From Pseudomonas simiae (GTDB lineage: Bacteria > Pseudomonadota > Gammaproteobacteria > Pseudomonadales > Pseudomonadaceae), in NCBI RefSeq assembly GCF_900111895.1, contig NZ_FOKB01000003.1, positions 248,001 to 312,000 of the forward strand: 64,000 bases of DNA, in the 5' to 3' direction. This document shows, in pieces, positions 37,409-45,886 of this stretch (position 1 is its first letter; every line of letters starts with the position of its first letter). Both the position numbers and the translations under genes were made by a program. The notes under the pieces are model-generated. The model had not been told where the DNA came from. It did not search any database and saw nothing but the letters and a program-made list of their open reading frames with translations.

Positions 37409-38467
37409 TTACTGAATCTCCTCCGGCTTGACGATCACCCAATTCTTGTCCGCCGTCACCGGCAACCCTTCCTTGGCCTGCGCCGCCGCATGCTTGGCGA
37501 TCATGCCGTTCAGTTGGGTCATGTATTTGTCCTTGCGGTTGATCCACAGGTGGATGCCTCCCTTGGCCACGTCCACATCGTGGAACAGCATGTAGCCATC
37601 GCTGGTCGGCGTGTCGCCACCTACCAATACCGGTTTTTTCCACTCGTCGATGTAGGTGAGGATTGCCGCGTGCTTGCCGGCCATCCAGGTCGCCGGGGTC
37701 CACAGGTAAGGGGTGAGTTCCAGGCCGAGGTTGGCCTTCTCGTCATACTTGCCGGCCGTGATCTGTTTGCGCGCGGTGGTCAGCTCGCCGGTCTTGCGGT
37801 CCTTGAGCAGGGTGGTCACGCCGATGACGTTCTCGGGTTTGACGTTGTAGCCGTACTTCGGATCGGCAGCGACCATGCGCACCAGCTCTTCCGAAGCGGC
37901 GGTCATTACATACACCTCGATGCCGTTTTCCATCAGCTTGTTGTACAACTCTGCCTGGCCGGTGAAGACTTTCGGCGGTTGCACCTCAGACTTCTTCACC
38001 ACGTCGCCTTCGAAATAGCTGACGGGCACGGGTTTGCCGGAGGCCATCAGCTCATCGACCTGCACCTTGAGTTCCTTGAGGGTGAAGCCCGAGAACACCT
38101 GAGCGACCCACGGGTAGCAGACCATGTCGTCCACTTCGCAGAGGCGATAGTAGTAACTGAACAGACTTTCCTTATGGTCGGCGGTGTCTTTGAACGGCAT
38201 AAGCTTGAGCGACGGATCAAGGCTGTCACGGGTGATCAAGCCCTTGTTTTCCATGTAGGGCAGCAGGGATTCTTCAAGGTCGTAGCGGTAGCTGGTGTTG
38301 TCCATGTCAAACACCGCGTAATTACCCTTGTTGGCGTTGGCGGTGATCATTTTGCTCAGTTGCTCGGCGGCCGGGGCCGGCCAGTGTTTCAACTCGGTGG
38401 CGGCCATGGTTTGTCCGGCAAGGCCCAGACACAGCGCTGCGGCAAACAATCTCGAAGCAAGCTTCAT
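37409..38467 (-). CDS. pchP: Phosphorylcholine phosphatase (HAD superfamily), periplasmic
   Basis: A 352-residue exported HAD phosphatase. A signal peptide spans residues 1-22 (cleavage near QTMA). Motif I is YAVFDMDNTSYRYDLEESLL (about residues 50-69), with the nucleophile Asp in DMDNT. Motif II is VMTAASEELVRM, and motif III is formed by the downstream lysine and GGDTPTSDGYML. This motif set and the periplasmic location match Pseudomonas PchP, which releases phosphate from phosphocholine produced by phospholipase C, feeding choline to betaine synthesis. It is monocistronic. Substrate assignment rests on family resemblance. Confidence 0.85.
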   Translation of the reverse strand: MKLASRLFAAALCLGLAGQTMAATELKHWPAPAAEQLSKMITANANKGNYAVFDMDNTSYRYDLEESLLPYMENKGLITRDSLDPSLKLMPFKDTADHKESLFSYYYRLCEVDDMVCYPWVAQVFSGFTLKELKVQVDELMASGKPVPVSYFEGDVVKKSEVQPPKVFTGQAELYNKLMENGIEVYVMTAASEELVRMVAADPKYGYNVKPENVIGVTTLLKDRKTGELTTARKQITAGKYDEKANLGLELTPYLWTPATWMAGKHAAILTYIDEWKKPVLVGGDTPTSDGYMLFHDVDVAKGGIHLWINRKDKYMTQLNGMIAKHAAAQAKEGLPVTADKNWVIVKPEEIQ

Positions 38468-38708
38468 ATGCGTTTTCTCCCTGAGTTAAAAACATCGACG
38501 CTAACAAATCCCTGTGACAGTTACCGCCCGAGCGCGACCGCTTGCGTCGTGATAGCGCCAACGGCATGTGCCTGAGCGTCAAATGCTTATTCCAAAAACG
38601 ACGGTCACCATTCCATATCGGTATTAAATCATTATATTTCAAGCTGTTAGGATTTTCGGTTCGCAATCGCAGGCTCACGCGATTGGCTGCCTTCTGAACG
38701 GAGCTTCA

Positions 38709-40100
38709 ATGAATCTGCCCCTGATTCTCAACTTATTGGTGTTCGTAGCCCTGCTGCTGGGCCTGGCACAAACCCGTCGCACAACCTGGAGCCTCGCCAA
38801 GAAGGTGTTATGTGCCCTCGTACTTGGCGTGGTGTTCGGCACTGTCTTGCACACGATCTACGGCGACGGTAACCCGGTGCTCAGGGCCTCCATCGGCTGG
38901 TTCGACCTGGTCGGTAACGGCTATGTGCAACTGCTGCAAATGATCGTGATCCCGCTGGTATTTGCCTCGATCCTGAGTGCAGTGGCGCGTCTTCACAACG
39001 CATCGTCCCTGGGCAAGATCAGCTTCCTGACCATCGGTACCTTGCTGTTCACCACGGCCATTGCGGCGCTGATCGGTATCGGTCTGACCAACCTGTTCGG
39101 CCTCACCGCGGAAGGCCTGGTGGCCGGCACCCAGGAAATGGCGCGCCTGCAAGTGATCCAGAGTGATTACGCAGGCAAGGTCGCCGACCTGAATATCCCG
39201 CAACTGCTGCTGTCGTTCGTGCCGGCCAACCCGTTCGCCGACCTGGCCCGGGCCAAGCCAACCTCGATCATCAGCGTGGTGATCTTCGCCGCCTTCCTGG
39301 GGGTTGCCGCACTGCAACTGCTCAAGGATGACGTGGAGAAAGGCCAGAAAGTCCTCAACGCCATCGACACCCTGCAAGCCTGGGTGATGCGCCTGGTGCG
39401 CTTGGTGATGAAGCTCACGCCTTACGGCGTATTGGCGCTGATGACCAAAGTGGTGGCCGGTTCCAACTTGCAGGACATCATCAAGCTCGGCAGTTTTGTG
39501 GTGGTGTCGTACCTGGCCCTGGGCCTGATGTTTGTGGTGCACGGCCTGCTGCTGTCCCTGGCCGGGATCAACCCGCTGCGCTTCTTCCGCAAGGTGTGGC
39601 CGGTGCTGACCTTCGCCTTCACCAGCCGCTCCAGCGCGGCGGCGATCCCGCTGAGCATCGAAGCGCAGACCCGTCGCCTGGGTATCCCGCAATCCATCGC
39701 CGGTTTCGCCGCGTCGTTTGGCGCGACCATTGGCCAGAACGGCTGCGCCGGCCTCTACCCTGCGATGTTGGCGGTGATGGTCGCGCCGACCGTAGGCATC
39801 AACCCGCTGGACCCGTTGTGGATCGCGACCCTGGTGGCGATTGTGACCTTGAGTTCCGCAGGCGTCGCCGGCGTGGGCGGCGGTGCGACCTTCGCCGCGT
39901 TGATCGTGCTGCCGGCCATGGGCTTGCCGGTGTCACTGGTGGCGCTGCTAATTTCCGTAGAGCCGCTGATCGACATGGGCCGTACGGCGCTGAACGTGAA
40001 TGGTTCGATGACGGCGGGTGCGATCACCAGCCAGGTCATGGGCCAGACGGATAAGGCGTTGCTGGATGCGGATGAGCATGCCGAGTTGGCGCAGGCCTGA
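38709..40100 (+). CDS. tcyP: L-cystine transporter, sodium:dicarboxylate symporter family
   Basis: A 463-residue membrane protein with about eight to ten hydrophobic helices and the re-entrant hairpins of the DAACS fold. [39 protein letters not shown] (HP1 serine-rich motif), [18 protein letters not shown] and [20 protein letters not shown] are visible. This pattern matches TcyP/YdjN cystine symporters rather than DctA or GltP. It would import cystine using an ion gradient. It is divergent from pchP (241 nt). An outward-facing REP pair follows. Confidence 0.9.
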   Translation: MNLPLILNLLVFVALLLGLAQTRRTTWSLAKKVLCALVLGVVFGTVLHTIYGDGNPVLRASIGWFDLVGNGYVQLLQMIVIPLVFASILSAVARLHNASSLGKISFLTIGTLLFTTAIAALIGIGLTNLFGLTAEGLVAGTQEMARLQVIQSDYAGKVADLNIPQLLLSFVPANPFADLARAKPTSIISVVIFAAFLGVAALQLLKDDVEKGQKVLNAIDTLQAWVMRLVRLVMKLTPYGVLALMTKVVAGSNLQDIIKLGSFVVVSYLALGLMFVVHGLLLSLAGINPLRFFRKVWPVLTFAFTSRSSAAAIPLSIEAQTRRLGIPQSIAGFAASFGATIGQNGCAGLYPAMLAVMVAPTVGINPLDPLWIATLVAIVTLSSAGVAGVGGGATFAALIVLPAMGLPVSLVALLISVEPLIDMGRTALNVNGSMTAGAITSQVMGQTDKALLDADEHAELAQA

Positions 40101-40108
40101 TAGGCCGT

Positions 40109-40192
40109 ATTCGCGAGCAAGCCCGCTCCCCCTTTTGACCGCATTCTCATGTTGGAACTCGGTCAAATGGGGGAGCGGGCTTGCTCGCGAAG
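40109..40192. repeat. Outward-facing REP pair with conserved linker and matched variant
   Basis: GCGAGCAAGCCCGCTCCCCC and its exact inverse GGGGGAGCGGGCTTGCTCGC are joined by a 32-nt linker of the TTGACCGCATTC...ACTCGGTCAA type. Both halves carry GGGGGAGC in place of the usual GTGGGAGC, so the variation is symmetrical. It lies between tcyP and folA, which converge. Confidence 0.9.
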
Positions 40193-40195
40193 CTC

Positions 40196-40708
40196 TTAGG
40201 CTTTCTCCCAGACCTCGAAGTTGTACGCCGGCTTATCCCCTTGCGCCGCATTCTCCAGATTGGAAACCAGCTTCCACTGGCCCACATCAAACTCCGGAAA
40301 CCAAGCATCCCCTTCCGGGCTCAACGCCACACGCGTCAAATACAGGCGATCCGCCTGCTCCAGCCCCTGCGCATACAACTGCGCACCGCCGATCAACATC
40401 AGCTCGTCAACGCCTTGCGCCTTGGCCCATTCCTCAGCGCGCTCTACTGCCGCGTCCAGTGACGGAAAAACTTCCGCACCTTCCAGCACCAGATCGGTCT
40501 GACGGCTAACCACAAGGTTCAAGCGTCCCGGCAGCGGTCGGCCCAGGGAATCCCAGGTCTTGCGCCCCATGATGATCGGCTTGCCCAAGGTGGTGGCCTT
40601 GAAATATTTGAAATCCCCCGGCAAGTGCCAGGGCATGCTGTTGTCGACGCCGATCACACGGTTTTCACCGAGGGCTGCGATCAGGCTTAAAGGGAGAGTT
40701 TTTTTCAT
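40196..40708 (-). CDS. folA: Dihydrofolate reductase
   Basis: A 170-residue NADPH-dependent enzyme reducing dihydrofolate to tetrahydrofolate. LSLIAALGENRVIGVDNSMP and WHLPGDFKYFKATTLGKPII are the N-terminal signature with the catalytic acid (Asp in PGDF). MGRKTWDSLGRPLPGR binds the cofactor, and LMLIGGAQLYAQGLEQADRL is the C-terminal motif. Its length is normal for chromosomal DHFR. thyA lies 13 kb away, not in the same operon. It is divergent from the DUF2868 gene (69 nt). Confidence 0.98.
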   Translation of the reverse strand: MKKTLPLSLIAALGENRVIGVDNSMPWHLPGDFKYFKATTLGKPIIMGRKTWDSLGRPLPGRLNLVVSRQTDLVLEGAEVFPSLDAAVERAEEWAKAQGVDELMLIGGAQLYAQGLEQADRLYLTRVALSPEGDAWFPEFDVGQWKLVSNLENAAQGDKPAYNFEVWEKA

Positions 40709-40777
40709 GGCGACGAGAATACCAGAGCCCCGAGTCAGAGGTTATGCTCCAGGCTCACAAACACAACAGGACAACGC

Positions 40778-42148
40778 GTGACTCCTCTGCACACACTTTG
40801 GCTGACAGAAACCGTGCGCCTGCGCGAAGAACACGCGGGCCCGCTGGAAGACCTGGAAGCCAACCGCCTGGCCCGCACGGCCGGTGGCGACCTGCCGACG
40901 CGCATTCAGCAGCGTGCCCTGCACCTGGCCGAGCGCGATGGGCTCACGGTTGCCCTCACCCGTTGGTTGCAAGGCGCACGTCTGGCGCTGGTGCTGCTGG
41001 CGATTGTCGCCGTGATCAGCGGCGCAGGGCTGGCGTTTGCAGCATTGGGCAACGGCATCAACCCGGTAAACGTGTTCTGGGCTCTCGGCAGCCTGCTCGG
41101 GTTGAATCTCATCCTGTTGATCAGTTGGGCCCTGGGCCTGCTGTTTGCCGGTGAACACAGTGCCAGCCTTGGGCGACTGTGGTTGTGGCTCAGCGAGAAA
41201 CTCGCCCGTGATGCCAAAGCCGCACAACTGGCCCCAGCATTGTTACTGCTACTGCAACGGCAGAAGCTCAATCGCTGGGCCGTGGGCGTGCTGGTCAACA
41301 GCCTGTGGTTGCTGGCGTTGCTCAGCGCCATGGTGATTCTTCTTACGCTGCTCGCCACCCGTCGCTACGGCTTCGTGTGGGAAACCACCATTCTCGGCGC
41401 TGATACTTTCGTCGCTGTGACCCAGGCCCTCGGCACGCTGCCCGCTCTGCTGGGCTTCAACGTGCCGACCGTCGAGATGATCCGCGCCAGCGGCGACTCC
41501 GCCCTGAATATCGAAAGCGTCCGCCAAGCCTGGGCCGCCTGGCTGGTGGGTGTGTTGCTGGTCTATGGCATGCTGCCCCGCCTGATCCTCGCCCTGCTGT
41601 GCCTGTGGCGCTGGAAACGTGGGCGCGCCGCCCTGCGCCTGGACCTCAACCTGCCCGGCTACAGCCAATTGCGCGAACGCCTGATGCCGAGCAGCGAACG
41701 TCTTGGCGTCAACGATGCCGCGCCCGAACAGCTGCACCACGTCAGCGGCGGCGTCAATGAACTGGAAAGCGATGGCGCCCTGCTCGTCGCCATCGAACTG
41801 GACGACCAACATCCCTGGCCCCCCAAACTGCCCGCCAGCGTGAAGAACGCCGGCATCCTCGACAGCCGAGAGTCGCGCAACAAACTGCTGGAACAACTCA
41901 CACGCTTCCCACCCGCGCGCCTGGCTATCGCCTGCGACCCACGGCGTTCGCCGGATCGCGGCAGCCTGGCGCTGATCGCCGAACTCGCCCGCAGCGCCAC
42001 CGCCACCCGCGTCTGGCTGCTGCAAGCGCCGCCCGGCCAGGCGCTGGACGCCGAGCGCCTGGGTGACTGGCACACCGCGTTGCAGCAACTTGAGTTGCCT
42101 TTCGCCGACTGCGCGCCGTTGAACTGGTTGGAGACTGGCCATGACTAA
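40778..42148 (+). CDS. DUF2868 domain-containing membrane protein
   Basis: A 456-residue protein. The first 60 residues are soluble and charged. Hydrophobic helices lie at about residues 70-90, 100-122, 168-192 and 246-270, followed by a soluble C-terminal part of about 180 residues. A conserved-looking SAAPEQLHHVSGG-type region and LAIACDPRRSPDRGSLALIA occur in the tail. No catalytic motif is recognisable. It overlaps the DUF3482 GTPase gene by 8 nt. In the pseudomonad genomes I know of, these two usually travel together, so a membrane-GTPase complex is plausible. No function is assigned. Confidence 0.85.
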   Translation: MTPLHTLWLTETVRLREEHAGPLEDLEANRLARTAGGDLPTRIQQRALHLAERDGLTVALTRWLQGARLALVLLAIVAVISGAGLAFAALGNGINPVNVFWALGSLLGLNLILLISWALGLLFAGEHSASLGRLWLWLSEKLARDAKAAQLAPALLLLLQRQKLNRWAVGVLVNSLWLLALLSAMVILLTLLATRRYGFVWETTILGADTFVAVTQALGTLPALLGFNVPTVEMIRASGDSALNIESVRQAWAAWLVGVLLVYGMLPRLILALLCLWRWKRGRAALRLDLNLPGYSQLRERLMPSSERLGVNDAAPEQLHHVSGGVNELESDGALLVAIELDDQHPWPPKLPASVKNAGILDSRESRNKLLEQLTRFPPARLAIACDPRRSPDRGSLALIAELARSATATRVWLLQAPPGQALDAERLGDWHTALQQLELPFADCAPLNWLETGHD

Positions 42149-43508
42149 GCCCCTGAAACTCGCCGTGGTCGGCCACACCAATGTCGGCAAGACCTCGCTG
42201 CTGCGCACGCTCACACGCGACGTGGGTTTCGGCGAAGTCTCCCATCGCCCCAGCACCACGCGGCATGTGGAAGGTGCGCGGTTGTCGGTGGACGGCGAGG
42301 CCTTGCTGGAACTGTACGACACGCCCGGTCTGGAAGACGCCATCGCCCTGCTCGATTACCTGGAGCGCCTGGACCGCCCCGGCGAACGCCTCGACGGCCC
42401 CGCCCGCCTGGCGCGCTTCCTGGAAGGCAGCGAAGCCCGCCAGCGTTTCGAACAGGAAGCCAAGGTGCTGCGCCAACTGCTGGCCTCCGACGCCGGCCTC
42501 TATGTGATCGACGCCCGCGAGCCGGTGTTGGCCAAGTATCGCGACGAGCTGCAGGTACTGGCCAGTTGCGGCAAGCCGTTGCTGCCCGTGCTCAATTTCG
42601 TCAGCAGCAGCGACCACCGCGAGCCGGACTGGCGCGAAGCCCTCGCCCGTCTTGGCCTGCACGCATTGGTGCGATTCGACAGCGTGGCACCGCCGGAAGA
42701 CGGCGAACGGCGCCTGTATGAAAGCCTCGCCCTGCTGCTGGAAAACGCGCGGCCGCAGCTGGAGCGGTTGATTCTTGATCAGGAAGCTCAACGCAAGGCC
42801 CGCCAGCAAAGCGCTGCGCGACTGATCGCGGAGTTGCTGATCGACTGCGCCGCCTGTCGCCGCAGTGTGGTCACTGAAGATGAGCAACAAGCCATCGGCG
42901 ACCTGCGTAAAGCCGTGCGGCAACGCGAACAAAAATGCGTGGAGGCGCTGCTCAAACTGTTCGGCTTCCGCCCGCAAGATGCCGCTGCCAGTGACTTGCC
43001 GCTGCTGGACGGGCGGTGGGGCGATGACCTGTTCAACCCGGAAACCCTCAAGCAACTCGGCGTGCGCGTCGGCGGTGGAATCGCCGCAGGCGCGGCGGCC
43101 GGTGCGGGGGTGGATCTGCTGGTCGGCGGCCTGACCCTGGGCGCCGCCGCCCTGGCCGGCGCGATTGCCGGTGGCGCGCTGCAAACTGCCCGCAGCTATG
43201 GCAGTCGGTTGCTGGGCAAGATCAAAGGCCAGCGCGAACTGACCGTCGACGACAGCGTGTTGCGCCTGCTCGCCCTGCGTCAGCGACAGCTGCTCAAGGC
43301 CCTTAACCTGCGCGGCCATGCGGCGATGCACAGCATCAAGGTCGACACGCCCCAAGACAAGACGTGGCGCGAAGGCAAGTTGCCGGACGCACTGCACAAA
43401 GCCCGCGCCCACCCGCAATGGTCGTCCCTCAACCCTCACGCCAGGTTGAGCCAGGCCGAACGGCAGGATCAGGTCGAAGCCCTGGCCGCTCGGCTTGATG
43501 AGACCTGA
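42141..43508 (+). CDS. DUF3482 domain-containing TrmE-type GTPase
   Basis: A 455-residue protein. The G domain is N-terminal: P-loop VVGHTNVGKTSLLRTL (residues 9-24), a T-rich switch (RPSTTRHVEG) and the G3 motif LYDTPGLEDA. VLNFVSSSDHREPDW occupies the NKxD region, where the canonical NKxD is not evident. The C-terminal half is DUF3482: a charged helical part, then a glycine/alanine-rich hydrophobic hairpin (GGGIAAGAAAGAGVDLLVGG and following), which could insert in membrane, and a basic tail. Function unknown. It is coupled to the DUF2868 gene by an overlapping start. Confidence 0.85.
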   Translation: MTKPLKLAVVGHTNVGKTSLLRTLTRDVGFGEVSHRPSTTRHVEGARLSVDGEALLELYDTPGLEDAIALLDYLERLDRPGERLDGPARLARFLEGSEARQRFEQEAKVLRQLLASDAGLYVIDAREPVLAKYRDELQVLASCGKPLLPVLNFVSSSDHREPDWREALARLGLHALVRFDSVAPPEDGERRLYESLALLLENARPQLERLILDQEAQRKARQQSAARLIAELLIDCAACRRSVVTEDEQQAIGDLRKAVRQREQKCVEALLKLFGFRPQDAAASDLPLLDGRWGDDLFNPETLKQLGVRVGGGIAAGAAAGAGVDLLVGGLTLGAAALAGAIAGGALQTARSYGSRLLGKIKGQRELTVDDSVLRLLALRQRQLLKALNLRGHAAMHSIKVDTPQDKTWREGKLPDALHKARAHPQWSSLNPHARLSQAERQDQVEALAARLDET

Positions 43509-43513
43509 TCGGG

Positions 43514-44053
43514 TTATTGCTTAAACCACCCAAACGCCAGGAAGGCCGTGCAGAGCGAGCGAATCAGCTCTTTATCGGCTGTATTGGCTATTCCGTTGCG
43601 GTCGATGTCGCTATTGGTGAAAGACTCCAACACCCCGTCACTGTCGCCGTCATAAGCAGCCGCTTGGTAAACCAGCGACGACGTGCACCCAGACGTCGTG
43701 CGCTCATGGAAGTCGAGTTTGATCGCGTTGGGCATCCCGGTTTTACCGAAGTGATCGACGTACATCGTCAACGTACGCTGCCAATGGCTGCGCTGATTGA
43801 ACCAGCCCAGTTTCAAGAAAGTGTCGGCAAAGCTATCCACCCGCTCGGTATCCAGCATGCGCGGCCGGCTGGCGAGGTTCAGATCCTCAGCCCAATGCAG
43901 ATCGACACGGCCATCGGCACTCATGTCCACCGCGAAGATCTCGTGAACCAGTTCATCCGGGCAACCCACCTGATGCTCATAAAAATGCAGGATGACCGTA
44001 TCGGCGCGGCCATTACCACTCATGTCCTGAGCATTGGCTTTCAAGTAACGCAT
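43514..44053 (-). CDS. Hypothetical protein with an internal duplication and EF-hand-like acidic loops
   Basis: A 179-residue protein of unrecognised family, without signal peptide or membrane segment. Residues 10-87 and 100-179 look like two copies of one unit. Each has a loop near its start, a strand pattern (ILHFYEH / IKLDFHER) followed by a cysteine (C31 / C123), then VHEIFAVDMSADGRVDL / VYQAAAYDGDSDGVLE. Each ends in an FL-x-x-GWF-x-Q motif (FLKLGWFNQ / FLAFGWFKQ). Acidic DxSADG, DGDSDG and DIDRNG loops resemble calcium-binding EF-hand or dockerin loops. AAGGAG lies 8 nt before the ATG, so it is well translated. It lies 91 nt downstream of the phosphonate cluster, same strand. Confidence 0.75.
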   Translation of the reverse strand: MRYLKANAQDMSGNGRADTVILHFYEHQVGCPDELVHEIFAVDMSADGRVDLHWAEDLNLASRPRMLDTERVDSFADTFLKLGWFNQRSHWQRTLTMYVDHFGKTGMPNAIKLDFHERTTSGCTSSLVYQAAAYDGDSDGVLESFTNSDIDRNGIANTADKELIRSLCTAFLAFGWFKQ

Positions 44054-44144
44054 CAGTGTTGCTCCTTAAGATAAGAAACAAACACCTTAATGACGCGATG
44101 CACCCGCCTCCAGACGGCGAGTCTGCGTTAGGTGTAAGGCCTGT

Positions 44145-44699
44145 CTACGCAGCCAGTAGCCGCGCAGCCATTGCCTTGAGCACCTGCAGGTCAAGCACCG
44201 GCACATGCATCTGCTTGGCCTGTTCGTCCCAATGACGCATGCGCAAACTGACAGCACACAACGGGTCCTGCTCGAAGGCATGAGCCTCATCGGCGCTCAT
44301 CGCCCCGCCCTGGTACGCCAGGGTACGGCGACTGGCTTCGCTCAGGCAGGCGTAGTAGTCCGGCTGACTGAAGGTCAGATAACGCTTGGCCTGCACGTGA
44401 TACTCCACCAACTTGGCCATGCGCTCGCTGAACCCTGCGCGACGCAGATAATCCGCCCCCAGCCGTTCGTGGCTGACCACGCCAAAACCGCCCATGTTTT
44501 CCCCACCCTGGCCACAGATATGCCCGATGTCGTGGAAAAACGCCGCCAGCACCACTTCGTCGTCAAAGCCTTCGGCCATGGCCAGCTGCGCAGCCTGGGA
44601 CATGTGCTCGATCTGCGACACCGGCTCGCCGATGTAATCCGCCGTGCCGTGTTGCTCATACAAGCCGAAGATTTCGGCGAGGGTCTGTTGCGGGTTCAT
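44145..44699 (-). CDS. PhnZ-like HD-domain mixed-valent diiron oxygenase (phosphonate degradation)
   Basis: A 184-residue HD-domain protein of the group found in phosphonate operons. By eye alignment all residues known to matter in PhnZ have counterparts: Y22 and E25 (DYIGEP), H32, the HD pair H56-D57 (FFHDIGH), H77, H101 and D158. PhnZ splits (R)-2-amino-1-hydroxyethylphosphonate to glycine and phosphate with O2. The ATG at 44699 overlaps the stop of the FAD oxidoreductase (ATGA). No PhnY hydroxylase gene is nearby, so the source of the hydroxylated substrate is open. Activity is inferred from residues and context. Confidence 0.85.
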   Translation of the reverse strand: MNPQQTLAEIFGLYEQHGTADYIGEPVSQIEHMSQAAQLAMAEGFDDEVVLAAFFHDIGHICGQGGENMGGFGVVSHERLGADYLRRAGFSERMAKLVEYHVQAKRYLTFSQPDYYACLSEASRRTLAYQGGAMSADEAHAFEQDPLCAVSLRMRHWDEQAKQMHVPVLDLQVLKAMAARLLAA

Positions 44700-45832
44700 C
44701 ACGCAGCGCCCCACAGTGTTGTGATATTCCGCTCGGCCATCGCCGGCCCCACGCTCATGCCCACGCCGGTGTGCATCAACGCCGCGCTCAGCCCCGGCGC
44801 AGCCCGCAGGAATGAAAACGGCCCCGGCCCCCGCGAGCCGTACACCCCCTGCCAACGCTCTACCACCTGGATCTTGCAGCCCAAGGTCTGTTCAGCCAGT
44901 TCGATCATCCAGTCATCCACCTGCTCGGCATTGAAGGGCGACGCGTCGCTGCCGTAGTCATGGGAGTCGCCTATGATCAGCTCCCCATGGGGCGTCGGGC
45001 TGATCAGCAGGTGAATGCCGTGTTCGTGCAGGTGCGGCGCCTCCTGCAGGATGTGCGCCTGCACCGGCGCCGCTTCCGGCAGATCGGCGAAGGCACCGTA
45101 ATGCACGCAGCTCAAACCGGTGAGCAATGCGTGTTGCAGGTTCAGATTGACCGCGGGCCGGGCACGCAACATTTGCAGGCGGCAGATGCTCGGGTTGAGT
45201 GCGGCCATCGCGTCGGCCAGCAGGGTTTGGTAGTCATGGCCGGAGCACACGATGATCTGCTCGCCGCGAAAGGTCCCCGCAGTACTGTGCAACTGCCCCG
45301 GCTCGACGTCGCGCACCAAGGTGGAGAAGTAAAACTCCACGTTCAGCTCTTGCGCCAGGTAGTTGATCAGCGCCGGGATCGCTTCACGGGAATACAGTTG
45401 CTGATCTTCCTTGCCGTGCAGCGCAGCGCGGTGATGGCGGAACTGGCCACCGTACAGCGCCTTCATCGCCGTGCCCTGCAGCAGCTCGACATTGTAGCCG
45501 TGCTCTTTTGCACGCCCTTCACAGAAGGCTTCCAGCAAGTGTTCTTCCGCTTCGGTACGGGCGAACAGGTACGAGCCGTTGCGCTTGAGTTGCAGCCCGG
45601 CGACCTGCGCCCAATGGCCCCAGATTTCACGGCTTTCCCGTGCCAGCTCCAGCATCGACCCCGGCGGTTGGCCGGTGACCAGGGCCTGGCCGAAATTGCG
45701 TACCGAGGCGCCCAAGGGGGTGGCGCTGCGTTCGAACACCTTGACCTTGAGGCCGCGCTTGGCGGCGGCGAAGGCGTGGGACAGGCCGAGGATACCGGCG
45801 CCAATAATCAGTAGATCACTGTGCTTCGTCAT
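44699..45832 (-). CDS. FAD-dependent oxidoreductase of aminophosphonate clusters (TIGR03364 type)
   Basis: A 377-residue flavoprotein of the D-amino acid oxidase/glycine oxidase fold. The FAD motif is DLLIIGAGILGLSHAFAAAK at residues 5-24, IIVCSGHDYQTLL lies midway, and the C-terminal FAD-contact segment is HTGVGMSVGPAMAE. Members are recurrently encoded with 2-aminoethylphosphonate transporters, and some have been reported to oxidise N-methylated aminoethylphosphonate; I recall this only in outline. A secondary amine or amine substrate is expected. It sits between the ABC transporter and the PhnZ-like gene, overlapping the latter. Confidence 0.85.
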   Translation of the reverse strand: MTKHSDLLIIGAGILGLSHAFAAAKRGLKVKVFERSATPLGASVRNFGQALVTGQPPGSMLELARESREIWGHWAQVAGLQLKRNGSYLFARTEAEEHLLEAFCEGRAKEHGYNVELLQGTAMKALYGGQFRHHRAALHGKEDQQLYSREAIPALINYLAQELNVEFYFSTLVRDVEPGQLHSTAGTFRGEQIIVCSGHDYQTLLADAMAALNPSICRLQMLRARPAVNLNLQHALLTGLSCVHYGAFADLPEAAPVQAHILQEAPHLHEHGIHLLISPTPHGELIIGDSHDYGSDASPFNAEQVDDWMIELAEQTLGCKIQVVERWQGVYGSRGPGPFSFLRAAPGLSAALMHTGVGMSVGPAMAERNITTLWGAA

Positions 45833-45847
45833 GGATTTCGCAGTCCT

Positions 45848-45873
45848 CTGCAGGAGCGAGCCCGCGCCTGCAG
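45848..45873. repeat. Short palindrome resembling a REP remnant
   Basis: CTGCAGG and CCTGCAG flank AGCGAGCCCGCG; the AGGAGCGAGCCCGCG part resembles a REP half. It lies in the 54-nt gap between the binding-protein and oxidoreductase genes. Confidence 0.4.
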
Positions 45874-45886
45874 GTAGAGGTGAACA

